From an uncultured Eubacteriales bacterium (GTDB lineage Bacteria > Bacillota > Clostridia > Christensenellales > Borkfalkiaceae): a DNA stretch of 64,000 nucleotides. The position numbers were made by a program, and so were the translations under genes. The stretch covers positions 1 to 64,000 of the forward strand of contig CATZMZ010000008.1 of assembly GCA_958421945.1 (NCBI GenBank). The letters are read 5' to 3'. Of the stretch, positions 42,185-50,714 are shown piece after piece. Each line of letters starts with the position of its first letter. The stretch's first letter is position 1. The notes beneath the pieces were generated by a model. The model did no database searches and was not told the DNA's origin. It saw only the letters and a list, made by a program, of their open reading frames with translations.

Positions 42185-43462
42185 ATGGAACAACCTGCAA
42201 TTTCAAGCGATTTAATTCGCGGTCATATTGATACGATTATATTGCACACTTTACTTGACGGAGATAAATATGCCCAACAAATCAGTTTATCCGTCGAAGA
42301 AAAAAGCGAAAAAAAATACACCATAAATCAAGCGACGCTGTACAGTTCGTTAAAAAGACTTGAAAGCTTAAATTTTGTTAGCTCTTACTGGTTTGACGCG
42401 TCCGACGGAAGAAGAAAATTTTTTAAGATTACAGAAAAAGGCAAACAAGAAGTTAATAATAATTTATCGTCTTGGGCTTTTTCGCGTCAAATTATTGATA
42501 AACTTATGGATTATAGCGAGCCTGAATCTAAAAAAAGTAATTTTAACGCTGTTCCGATAGTTCAAAAAGTCGTTTTTGAAGCAAAAAACACCGATAAACC
42601 TCAGGTTTTTTCACAAACGCAAGCCGAAAAGCCCGTTACAACGAATTATAGCGATATAAAAACGAATTCTATCCGTCCTATTGAAGAAAAAACCGAAAAA
42701 ACGGTTGAAAACACGGTTAACGTCAGGACTGAAACGTTAAAAAATACCGAAAACGACGAAAGAGAGATAAATTTTAGGACGATTTTGAGCGGACTAATAA
42801 AAACTTCCGTAATAACTACTCCCGAAATTGAAGAAAATGACAAACAAACCATTGATAGAATCGATAACTCCGAAGCTGAAAAGCCTAAGTTCAACGAAAC
42901 TATAAATTTAACCGATTACGGAGTGCGTTCCTTTAAAAATAGCGGAAACATAGATTACAGCGACTTGACGCAAAATGCAGCACAAGAAGGTTATAAGTTG
43001 AAAATTTCCGCTATGGATTCGGCAAAACCTGTCGGAAACGTATATTGCAACAAGGTTGATTTCTTTTCCGCTTTGACGTTGTTCGTGCTTGTTTTTTTTG
43101 AGGTTTTATTTGCAGCCGTTGGCTTTTATAAGGAAAATTTTAAATTATTAAATGCCTCTGCACCTATTATTGTTGCGGCAATAATCGTTTTAGTATTTGC
43201 AATTAAACTTATAAATAACCCGTTGAAAACCGATTATAAATCATTGAACTCTAATAGAATCGTTACGTCTTGCATTTTATCATTTAACCTTTTATTATTG
43301 ACGTTGGTAATAAACTTTTTGGCGGGAACGGATTTTAATAATCCATATAACGTTATGTCATACATAATCTCACCCATTATCGCCTTTACCGATATAGTGA
43401 TTTTCTTTATCGTTCAATATTGTTTTTCCAAATCGAAAGCATTTATCGTTAAAAGAAAATAG
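42185..43462 (+). CDS. PadR-type regulator with C-terminal membrane domain
   Basis: 425 residues. Residues about 8-95 are a PadR winged helix (LIRGHIDTIILHTLLDG..YAQQI, INQATLYSSLKRLE, YWFDASDGRRKFFKITEKG). A long, polar, Lys/Glu/Thr-rich linker (about 110-285) follows. Then come four hydrophobic helices (about 292-316, 322-342, 358-380, 388-415). So DNA-binding and a small membrane bundle are joined in one chain, unlike ordinary soluble PadR dimers of 110-180 residues. It probably senses something at the membrane, for example envelope stress or a drug. Ribosome site CGGAG; own promoter; no neighbour in operon. Confidence 0.85.
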   Translation: MEQPAISSDLIRGHIDTIILHTLLDGDKYAQQISLSVEEKSEKKYTINQATLYSSLKRLESLNFVSSYWFDASDGRRKFFKITEKGKQEVNNNLSSWAFSRQIIDKLMDYSEPESKKSNFNAVPIVQKVVFEAKNTDKPQVFSQTQAEKPVTTNYSDIKTNSIRPIEEKTEKTVENTVNVRTETLKNTENDEREINFRTILSGLIKTSVITTPEIEENDKQTIDRIDNSEAEKPKFNETINLTDYGVRSFKNSGNIDYSDLTQNAAQEGYKLKISAMDSAKPVGNVYCNKVDFFSALTLFVLVFFEVLFAAVGFYKENFKLLNASAPIIVAAIIVLVFAIKLINNPLKTDYKSLNSNRIVTSCILSFNLLLLTLVINFLAGTDFNNPYNVMSYIISPIIAFTDIVIFFIVQYCFSKSKAFIVKRK

Positions 43463-43486
43463 TCAACTATTTTGCTAAAACTTATA

Positions 43487-43516
43487 AAAAATCCACCGTT
43501 AGCGGTGGATTTTTGT
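43487..43516 (+). terminator. Intrinsic terminator
   Basis: AAAATCCACCG (43488-43498), loop TTAG, CGGTGGATTTTTG. It also gives T on the minus strand and may serve the convergent aldolase gene. Confidence 0.85.
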
Positions 43517-43568
43517 TTTATTATCAGGTTATGTGCTTTTAGTATAAATAATCTAAGTCTGTTTATAC

Positions 43569-44597
43569 TTATTTTACCGAGCGACGATATTTTTCGGCTT
43601 CCCAGTTATTTATAAAGCTGACTTCTTTTTCGTTCATCGTGCTTACGGTAAGTCCGTTATTTTTAATAGTCGTTATAACAAATAGGTATGCCGCAAGCGT
43701 TTCTTCAAGAGTGATTGCTTGTTTTAAGTCCGTCTTGTAAAAAACTTTCCCGTCTTTTACCGTCATAGTATCCGGAGAGTGTGCAAGAATATTATTTAAA
43801 TATACAAGTTGGTCCGGATATAACGGATACTCGTCAAGATAATCTTTTTTAAGTCCGTTCCGGGAAACAAAATCTTTTACGCATTTTGTATCGGAAACGT
43901 ATCCCCCGTTCATCTCCTTAAGAATTACCGCGTGGAAATCGTCCGCAAGTCCGAAATGCTTTCTAATCGTTTCGTTTACGTCGGTATGCAGTGATTTAAC
44001 CCTGTCGATATAATCGCTCGTAACGACCAACCCGTGATTTTTCATAAAAATAATTTCGGGATATTTCCCTTTTTCTTTTATAAAATCTTCAATTTTTTGC
44101 TTCATTGCGAGCGTAAGCTCGAATCCGGGGTTAATATACGGCAAGAAAATATAGCCGTAATCTTTATTTATAAATAACTTTTCGGCTAAACTTTCCCCTT
44201 CTTTGCTACAAGTAAGAACGTTTGCATAAACGGAATGTGTGTGTATAACGTATTTTTTTAATATAGCATGGAATCCGACCTCAACGCTGGGGCGAAGCGT
44301 AGGCATACCCGATATTGAAATAACCGAGTTTTTAGAGACCTCCGCGCTTTCCTTTTCGTAATCTTTCTTTATTGATAAATCAACCGATGCATAATAATCC
44401 GAAATCTTCTTTTTAGACACGGCAACGAAAGCGTTTTCGGGCGTAATATCCTTTAATCTATATCCGGACGCCTTAATAAGCATAACCCCCTCTTTGTCAT
44501 TTTTAACGGAAGTATTTCCACCTCCGCCTTGCGTGTAATCGGCACGGTTACCCGCATACGTTGAAATATCTACCAAATCACGAATAGTTTGTTGCAT
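43569..44597 (-). CDS. Class II aldolase, rhamnulose-1-phosphate aldolase-like
   Basis: 342 residues. Aldolase II/adducin fold: GGGGNTSVK near residue 25, the zinc HxH in VIHTHSVYAN (about residue 138) and the third His in FMKNHGLVVTSD (about 205). Ribosome site AGGAG lies 6 nt before ATG. It resembles the aldolase half of the RhaD-type bifunctional aldolase/dehydrogenase but has no dehydrogenase half. Following rhaA, it likely splits rhamnulose-1-P into DHAP and L-lactaldehyde. Exact substrate inferred from context. Confidence 0.82.
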   Translation of the reverse strand: MQQTIRDLVDISTYAGNRADYTQGGGGNTSVKNDKEGVMLIKASGYRLKDITPENAFVAVSKKKISDYYASVDLSIKKDYEKESAEVSKNSVISISGMPTLRPSVEVGFHAILKKYVIHTHSVYANVLTCSKEGESLAEKLFINKDYGYIFLPYINPGFELTLAMKQKIEDFIKEKGKYPEIIFMKNHGLVVTSDYIDRVKSLHTDVNETIRKHFGLADDFHAVILKEMNGGYVSDTKCVKDFVSRNGLKKDYLDEYPLYPDQLVYLNNILAHSPDTMTVKDGKVFYKTDLKQAITLEETLAAYLFVITTIKNNGLTVSTMNEKEVSFINNWEAEKYRRSVK

Positions 44598-44659
44598 AAT
44601 TTTCTCCTTAAATCTTCATATATATTGTTATTATGTTTATCTTTTGCGTTAAGCACAAA

Positions 44660-44690
44660 CAAAGCCGCCCCGAGCGGGGCGGTTCTGCTT
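44660..44690 (-). terminator. GC-rich hairpin between rhaA and the aldolase gene
   Basis: CCGCCCC (44665-44671), loop GAGC, GGGGCGG (44676-44682). On the minus strand it is followed by CTTTGTTTG, a poor T tract, so it may attenuate or protect mRNA ends more than fully stop transcription. Confidence 0.6.
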
Positions 44691-44697
44691 GAATAAG

Positions 44698-45942
44698 TTA
44701 TTTTCTTGCGGAAAGAACGGTTTTTTCGTAAGATTTAACCTCGTCAAACCAGTTCTCGCCGGGGACACCTTGACGTTTAAGGTATTCATCCCAAACGTCA
44801 CCGTAAGGCATAAATTTCATTTCTTCCTGCATAACGAGAAGTTCTGTATAGTTAAGCGAATCTTGTAAAGCTTTAAGCTTGGCATTCGGCTGCAAAAGCG
44901 CGTATAGAAGCGCTCTTTGCATGTTTCTTGCGCCAACCGACCAGGCGGCAATACGATTTATAGACGCGTCGAAATAATCCAAAGCGATATATACTCTGTT
45001 TATTGCGTCGTTCCTTACTATTTCCTTGGCAATTTCTTTCGTTTCGTCGTCCAAAGCGATTACGTGGTCGGAATCCCAACGCACGGGACGAGTTACGTGC
45101 AGTGCGATTTCAGGGAAAAAGCATAAAAGCGCGGAGATTTTATCCGAAACCATTTCTGTCGGGTGATAATGCCCGTTATCCATGAGCGGCAAGCAACCGC
45201 GGGTTGCTGCGTAAGTAAGCGCAAATTCCGCGCTGCCGACGGTATAGCTTTCAACGCCTATGCCGAAAACCTTACTTTCGACGCAAGGTTTGACGAGAGC
45301 TTTGTCGTAATCGGACAAAATTTCGTCAATAGAATTTTTATATCTTTCTCTCGGTCCTATTCTGTCCGCGGGAACGTCTTTCAACCCGTCACCTGTCCAA
45401 ATATTCATAACGCAAGGAATACCGGTTTCTCTTGCAAAATACTCTGAAATCTTAACGCAAGCCTTTCCGTGAGCAATCCAAAAATCACGAATCTTCTTAT
45501 CGGGCGACGAAAGGGTTAAACCGCTAGAAGCCATAGGGTGCGAAAAAAAGGTTGGGTTAAAATCAAGACCAACGTCGTGTTTTTTTGCGAAATCCACCCA
45601 TTTTTTAAAGTGTTTAGGCTCAAGCTTATCTCTGTCAACGAATTCACCCTTTTCAAAAATCGCATAGCATGCGTGAACGTTGATTTTCTTTTTACCGGGA
45701 ACGAGCGTCATAACCTTTTCGATATCCTGCATAAGCTCGTCGGGTGTTCTTGCTTTGCCGGGATAGTTGCCTGTAGTCTGAATTCCGCCGGTAAGAGGTC
45801 CGTCATGGTCGAAGCCCGTAACGTCGTCCCCCTGCCAACAATGCAAGGAAACGGGAATCGAAGCGAGGGTTTCTAACACCTGTTCGGTATCAACCCCGTA
45901 TTTTTTAAACGATTGTTTCGCGTTTTCATAATTATTCATCAA
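44698..45942 (-). CDS. rhaA: L-rhamnose isomerase
   Basis: 414 residues, TIM-barrel isomerase. Features include SLHCWQGDDVTGFD, GGIQTTGNYPGKARTPDEL, LDFNPTFFSHP, NIWTGDG, MDNGHYHPTEMVSDK and HVTRPVRWDSDHVI, which carry the metal-binding Glu/Asp/His. It interconverts L-rhamnose and L-rhamnulose in the cytoplasm. It lies between the GH106-like hydrolase gene and the aldolase gene. No rhamnulokinase (rhaB) is in the window. Confidence 0.96.
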   Translation of the reverse strand: MMNNYENAKQSFKKYGVDTEQVLETLASIPVSLHCWQGDDVTGFDHDGPLTGGIQTTGNYPGKARTPDELMQDIEKVMTLVPGKKKINVHACYAIFEKGEFVDRDKLEPKHFKKWVDFAKKHDVGLDFNPTFFSHPMASSGLTLSSPDKKIRDFWIAHGKACVKISEYFARETGIPCVMNIWTGDGLKDVPADRIGPRERYKNSIDEILSDYDKALVKPCVESKVFGIGVESYTVGSAEFALTYAATRGCLPLMDNGHYHPTEMVSDKISALLCFFPEIALHVTRPVRWDSDHVIALDDETKEIAKEIVRNDAINRVYIALDYFDASINRIAAWSVGARNMQRALLYALLQPNAKLKALQDSLNYTELLVMQEEMKFMPYGDVWDEYLKRQGVPGENWFDEVKSYEKTVLSARK

Positions 45943-46052
45943 AATAATCCGCCTTTATTTTTTTTATATGATAACACATTTTTCTGAAATTTACAAGATA
46001 AAAGCCATATCTTTATAAGTTTTTTTATAGAATTACACAAGTTTATCTCTTG

Positions 46053-48959
46053 TTATTCTGCGTCCTCGTCAAACAGTCCGAATTTAACGAAAGAATAGCT
46101 GTTTCTCTCGTTATTACTTACGCCGTTGTGCCAGCTTCCGAGGTTTTCATACGTCCCCGGACCGACGCCGAGCGGTTCTTCCTCGAACTTATAATGATGC
46201 GGACCTAACAAGTTTCTGTTTCCCGAATAAAGAGTAATTTCCGCAACGTTTTCCCCTGCTTTAACGAAATTTGAAATGTCAACCGTATCGTTAAAATACG
46301 ATTTATTTATTTCTTTCCCGTTAATTTTTAAGTAGGAGGTTGCAAATCTGCCGGTTAAATCAAGCTGCGCGGGCGAGCCGTCGTGGAAAAAGTTTTTTCT
46401 AAGCGTAATTTCACCCGCAAAAAACGGATACCCGTTTTTAACCGTATCGGTGATTTGCGTTTTGCGCTTTCCGATATAAAAATCGTCGTCAGACAAATAT
46501 ACGCCAGCCGTTTTTCCGTTTTTAAATCCGTTTTTAGAATACACTCCGAAATCGCCTTGCAAGTAGCAAGCTTCTATCGTGGAATCATATACGAGACAAT
46601 TTTTAAGACTTTCGGTAACGTTTTCGCCGAACAAAACGTAATAAACGTGGTCGCTTTCGTAAAAGTTGATTTTCAGTATTATTTCGTTTGCGCCTTTAAC
46701 GAGTTTATCGGAAATATCCGCTTTATATGTCTTTTTGTCAAAGTCGGAAATACCGTTAAAAATAATCTCTTTACCGTTTGCGGAGCAGCTTATGTTATGC
46801 ATATCCTCCGAAACGAAATAGATTTTTTCGGGAATATCTTGCAATTCGAATTGATATTTAAGATAAACTATCCCGTTATAGCGTTTTGCAAGAAGCTCGT
46901 TAAACACACCCATATAACGAATTTTATCACTATAATTTATTCCGTCCGTCGAAAACCTGACGTTATCGAGCAATAAGTAGTTGTCGCTTGAATTAACGAC
47001 TTCGTAAGGAGCGGAAAGTTTCACGACATTTTTTTCAACGTTGCTTTCGGGATGTTTATCGGAAAGGAACAGAACCGCCGACTCGCATGGTTTTAACGTA
47101 ATGGTTTTAGAAACAACCGAAACGTCAAGTGTTTCAAGGTCAATTTTTTCAAAGCTTTCGGACGCACAGTCAAAAGTAACGGTATACGATTTATCGTTGC
47201 TTAAATTAACGGCGTAAACGAATTTGCGCTCACCGTATTTTCTGAACGTGGTTTGAATTTCCGTATTATAATCGCTTATTTTTAAATCCTGTACGCGAGC
47301 GATTTCGTCAAGCGTTACGTTGGATTTTAACGAATAAGTGTGTTTAAAACCCTCGATATATTGCGGGATATCGTCCAAAAACAATATTTTCCCGCCGTTT
47401 TTATAGTAATCGTTGAATAATTCGGCAGTATAAGCGTCCATGGTAAGCGTTTTGGGAAACACTATATAATCATACTTCTGCTTGCCTACGATAAGCGATT
47501 TCCCTTCAACCCTGCCGAGCTTAGCCATAACCGTTTCGTCAAGAATATGATACTGAATATTCATCGACGATAGAAGCTCGGCGTTTTTAAGATAAGAATC
47601 GTCTATCGGATAATCGGCGTCGAAATCGTTACGCTTATAATCGAAATACATGCTTCTGACGGGCGAAAAATAGCCGACGTTGACCAGTTCTTCGCTTTCC
47701 CCGATTAAATAGCCTAACCGCGCGAAATAATCGTTAAAAGTCTTAAAATCGTGTCTGACCCAAGGGTTCACCTCGGAAAAATGCGCCGGATAATCCCTCT
47801 TTCTCTGTCCGTGTTCGGAATAAGGAAGCAAGTGCTGACACATAAGATTTATACCGTTGACGTATTGCCATTCCGCGATTTTTTTAAGTTCTTTCGGCGT
47901 AACGTCCCAACCGCAGCATGCAAACGTCTCGGTAAGAACTTTTTTTCTTCCGACCTGAGCGGCAACGCTTGAAACTTGTTTTGGCGGAATGGGCGTCCCT
48001 ATTTCTCTGCCCAGATGGTCGATGCCGGGAATATGTTCGTACATATAGGCGGGCATAATTCCTCCGCAACACAGCATTTGCCATTTCAAATCTTCTTCCT
48101 GAACGTAATGCCCCGTTAGCTGTACGCCGTTTTTGTCGCACCATTCGTAAACTTTTTCGGCATAATTTTTAATGAACATATCGTTCATTGCTTTCCAGTA
48201 CTTATATCGAAAATCGCGATACCCTTTTTTTTCGACGAATAACAATCCCAGACGATCTAAAATATCCTCGCCGTATTTATCTTTAAAATAATCGGGAAGA
48301 ATTCTCGTATACGGGTGGGCGGCACGGTAATATTGCGGCTCGTCGGTAAAAAATCCTTTCAAATTTTTTCCAAAATCCTTACCCGTTTTTTGCTTGTATT
48401 TTTCGTGCGTTTCCTTAATAAACTCGTCCACGACTTCGGGGTTTAAAACGTCTGCCGTAGAAGTGGAAATATGCTCGTAAATATTAAGATATTCGACTTT
48501 TTTTGTTTTATCGGATTCATTCACGCACGATTTTTCGTCGGTTACCCGTTTTAACTCATCGCTCGACAGCGAATAAGAAACAAAAGCGTCTTCATCGTAC
48601 TTTCCTATAGAAAAAGTTAAATATCTGTCCCTATTGTCGAGTTTTTCCAAAAGCTTTCCACCGACGAATCCGCTCGGCCAGCCGTTTTCATCGTAAGCCC
48701 AGCTTTGCATACCCTGTTTTTTCCCTTCGTCGATGCAGGCGTTTACGCAATCAAACCATTTTTCTCCGAGATATTCGGTTGTCAGTCCGCCGCGCGCATG
48801 CATAAAATAACCGCCGAAGCCTTGCTTTTTCATTCGGCGTATTTGTTCGCGAAGCTCGTTTTCTTCTAATTCGTCGTTCCAGCTCCAAAAAGGAATCGCA
48901 CGATATTCGCTGATTTTACTTTCATTCTGTAAATCGTCTTTAATCATTTTCGTCACCAT
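46053..48959 (-). CDS. GH106-like glycoside hydrolase (alpha-L-rhamnosidase type)
   Basis: 968 residues. The N-terminal catalytic barrel matches the GH106-related family: IPFWSWNDELEENELREQIRRM, GFGGYFMHARGGLTTEYLGEKWF, AYDENGWPSGFVGGK, FTDEPQYY and LTGHYVQEED. C-terminal beta-sandwich domains follow (about 600-968). There is no signal peptide, so it acts in the cytoplasm on imported oligosaccharides. The start is ambiguous: ATG 48959 or ATG 48947, neither with a good ribosome site. It follows lgt by 10 nt and precedes rhaA, which supports release of rhamnose. Confidence 0.85.
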   Translation of the reverse strand: MVTKMIKDDLQNESKISEYRAIPFWSWNDELEENELREQIRRMKKQGFGGYFMHARGGLTTEYLGEKWFDCVNACIDEGKKQGMQSWAYDENGWPSGFVGGKLLEKLDNRDRYLTFSIGKYDEDAFVSYSLSSDELKRVTDEKSCVNESDKTKKVEYLNIYEHISTSTADVLNPEVVDEFIKETHEKYKQKTGKDFGKNLKGFFTDEPQYYRAAHPYTRILPDYFKDKYGEDILDRLGLLFVEKKGYRDFRYKYWKAMNDMFIKNYAEKVYEWCDKNGVQLTGHYVQEEDLKWQMLCCGGIMPAYMYEHIPGIDHLGREIGTPIPPKQVSSVAAQVGRKKVLTETFACCGWDVTPKELKKIAEWQYVNGINLMCQHLLPYSEHGQRKRDYPAHFSEVNPWVRHDFKTFNDYFARLGYLIGESEELVNVGYFSPVRSMYFDYKRNDFDADYPIDDSYLKNAELLSSMNIQYHILDETVMAKLGRVEGKSLIVGKQKYDYIVFPKTLTMDAYTAELFNDYYKNGGKILFLDDIPQYIEGFKHTYSLKSNVTLDEIARVQDLKISDYNTEIQTTFRKYGERKFVYAVNLSNDKSYTVTFDCASESFEKIDLETLDVSVVSKTITLKPCESAVLFLSDKHPESNVEKNVVKLSAPYEVVNSSDNYLLLDNVRFSTDGINYSDKIRYMGVFNELLAKRYNGIVYLKYQFELQDIPEKIYFVSEDMHNISCSANGKEIIFNGISDFDKKTYKADISDKLVKGANEIILKINFYESDHVYYVLFGENVTESLKNCLVYDSTIEACYLQGDFGVYSKNGFKNGKTAGVYLSDDDFYIGKRKTQITDTVKNGYPFFAGEITLRKNFFHDGSPAQLDLTGRFATSYLKINGKEINKSYFNDTVDISNFVKAGENVAEITLYSGNRNLLGPHHYKFEEEPLGVGPGTYENLGSWHNGVSNNERNSYSFVKFGLFDEDAE

Positions 48960-48969
48960 TTAGAAAATT

Positions 48970-49854
48970 TTAATCAGTCTCGTCCTGTTTTCCGTCCGTT
49001 TTTGCCGCTGTCTTATCCATTTCGACAAGCGGAATTTTTCTTATAATATAAAACAATATAATAGCCACTCCCGCGGCAATAAAAAAGAGCGACTGCCATT
49101 GCGACGGATATAGCCCCAGAACGGCCGCGCCGCGATAATCAGTTCTGAAAAACTCGATAATCAACCGCCAAATCCCGTATCCGATAAGATAAACGGGCAT
49201 ACATAACCTTTTACATTTCTTAAAATACATAATGGTTAAAACGGCAAATAAGGCGAATAAAAACAGCGATTCGAAAAGTTGCGTGCCTACATAATATCCG
49301 TCAAAAGTTAATGTTTTTGAAAACTTGCTATAAGTGTAACGCGGAACAGTTCCGAAAACCCATTCCGTTTTGCTGACCAAATCGCCGTGACAGCACCCCG
49401 CCATAAGACAACCTACTCTACCGAATGCGTGAGCTATCGTTATGCAAACAGGTGCAATACAAAAGATTTTTTCAAATTCCTTCTTGTGAACGTTCTGTTT
49501 TTTACCTTTAAAATAATATTTACCAACAAGGAAATAGATAAGCAAAAACATGCCCGCGCCACCGATTAGTCCGCCCATAACGGTTATTCCAGCATTATAA
49601 AAATCCCACTTGCCGTTTTCGATTAAATCGTAAAAAGCTTGAAACAGCTTCGCAAACAAATACCCTACCGCGATAGAGATTATTATTACGAAAAAAGCGA
49701 AGTCCTGTACAGCGGTTGGCATGTTTTTCTTTTTAGTGTATAAATAAAAAACGACGATACACGCGATAATGCCTATTGCCGTGCAAATTCCGTATGGAAA
49801 CACGGAAAACTCTTTGCCGAACAACGTAAATTCAAATAGTGGTTGAGGGTGCAT
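48970..49854 (-). CDS. lgt: Prolipoprotein diacylglyceryl transferase
   Basis: 294 residues, about seven membrane helices. It starts with the common HPQPLFEFTLFGKEFSVFPYGI and has the Lgt signature HAFGRVGCLMAGCCHG (about residue 144) and YGIWRLIIEFFRTDYRG (about 230). It attaches diacylglycerol to the lipobox Cys of prelipoproteins, for example the LRR lipoprotein at 8458. Its place at the head of the rhamnose genes is unexpected. It overlaps no neighbour; GH106-like starts 10 nt after its stop. Confidence 0.95.
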   Translation of the reverse strand: MHPQPLFEFTLFGKEFSVFPYGICTAIGIIACIVVFYLYTKKKNMPTAVQDFAFFVIIISIAVGYLFAKLFQAFYDLIENGKWDFYNAGITVMGGLIGGAGMFLLIYFLVGKYYFKGKKQNVHKKEFEKIFCIAPVCITIAHAFGRVGCLMAGCCHGDLVSKTEWVFGTVPRYTYSKFSKTLTFDGYYVGTQLFESLFLFALFAVLTIMYFKKCKRLCMPVYLIGYGIWRLIIEFFRTDYRGAAVLGLYPSQWQSLFFIAAGVAIILFYIIRKIPLVEMDKTAAKTDGKQDETD

Positions 49855-49916
49855 AATAAACCTCGCTGAAAAATTTAAATAAAAAAATTAAATATTAAAT
49901 TTTACAAAGAAAACGT

Positions 49917-49945
49917 TTGCAATTCTTTTGCGTTTTGTGTATAAT
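49917..49945 (+). promoter_or_regulatory. Promoter of tRNA-Ser(CGA)
   Basis: TTGCAA (49917-49922), 17 bp, TATAAT (49940-49945), with the tRNA 16 nt downstream. Confidence 0.75.
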
Positions 49946-49961
49946 AAGTAGGACGTTTTAC

Positions 49962-50052
49962 GGAGAAGTATCGAAGTGGTCATAACGAGCTGCACTCGAA
50001 ATGCAGTTGTCGAGTTCTCGGCACATGGGTTCGAATCCCATCTTCTCCGCCA
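49962..50052 (+). tRNA. tRNA-Ser (anticodon CGA)
   Basis: GGAGAAG...CTTCTCC-G-CCA, long variable arm, anticodon stem CTGCA/TGCAG with loop CTCGAAA, so CGA; T-loop TTCGAAT; CCA encoded. It reads UCG. Confidence 0.93.
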
Positions 50053-50056
50053 AGGG

Positions 50057-50094
50057 TAACCAGAATCGAGCAATCGGTTTTGGTTATTTTTTAT
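50057..50094 (+). terminator. Terminator of tRNA-Ser(CGA)
   Basis: TAACCAGAATCG (50057-50068), loop AGCAAT, CGGTTTTGGTTA (50075-50086), then six T. It begins 5 nt after the CCA. Confidence 0.8.
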
Positions 50095-50104
50095 TCTTTT
50101 ACAC

Positions 50105-50245
50105 AACGTAGTCGTATTATAACATAAATAAAAATGCTTGCTTGCAATGGCATTTTTATGATTGGCTTCAAGCACGCAGGCGCGCGACAGCGCGGTGGGA
50201 AGCAACGCTTCCGCTTTGCCCTCGGCAAAGCTCTGCCGTATATTA
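50105..50245. repeat. Structured GC-rich element related to 8143-8398
   Basis: AT-rich ends (GTATTATAAC, ATATTATAAC) enclose a hairpin AAAAATGC, loop TTGCTTGCAATG, GCATTTTT and a GC-rich core with short palindromes (GCGCGACAGCGC, CTTTGCCCTCGGCAAAG). The TTGCTTGCAA loop and the order of parts match the tandem repeat near 8150, but the stem bases differ and still pair. No gene is visible between the tRNA terminator and 50357; minus-strand frames here are antisense artefacts. Confidence 0.6.
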
Positions 50246-50357
50246 TAACACATAAATTGTAATTATGCAAATTATTAAGTAACCATTAAAAGCAAGTATA
50301 TATTTTTTTATTATTCAGCTTTGAGATTCTTTCTCGTATAAAAATGTTTTTTTTAAA

Positions 50358-50714
50358 TCATACGTTAGTTTCGTAATTTTTTGTCGCAACTATATTTATA
50401 TTTTCTGTCACGTTTGCTAATATAACGTCGCCAATTCTCACATTCTCTTTTAAAACAAAGGCATTAACCTTATCCATAACTAAAAAAATGTCGGATTTTT
50501 TCACGGGTTTATCGGTTTTTACGCTTACAACTTGTCCGTCAATGGTTTTTACGGTGGTCGTAAGAACTCGGCGCGGACATATTGCTTCGTTAATCGCATA
50601 CTGTTTGCCGCGTGGACACGAATTGCCGACAACCTCGACTATTTTTCCGTCCGCCGCCTCCACCGTTATTTCACAACCTTTCGGACACTCGATACAAGTT
50701 ACGTTCTTTAACAT
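50358..50714 (-). CDS. DUF1667-family Cys-rich protein
   Basis: 118 residues. Cysteine pattern CIECPKGC near the start, then NSCPRGKQYA and ICPRRVLTTTV, typical of DUF1667; probably binds an Fe-S cluster. It ends the operon with the FAD oxidoreductase and the GlpA-like gene (7-nt overlap with the former). This three-gene set is common in Clostridia, where the small protein may replace GlpC as electron-transfer partner. Confidence 0.9.
   Translation of the reverse strand: MLKNVTCIECPKGCEITVEAADGKIVEVVGNSCPRGKQYAINEAICPRRVLTTTVKTIDGQVVSVKTDKPVKKSDIFLVMDKVNAFVLKENVRIGDVILANVTENINIVATKNYETNV

Noticed and set aside
49888..50253. 121-codon minus-strand frame over tRNA-Ser and the repeat (contains RRRWDSNPC)
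   Set aside because: Antisense tRNA artefact; no ribosome site.
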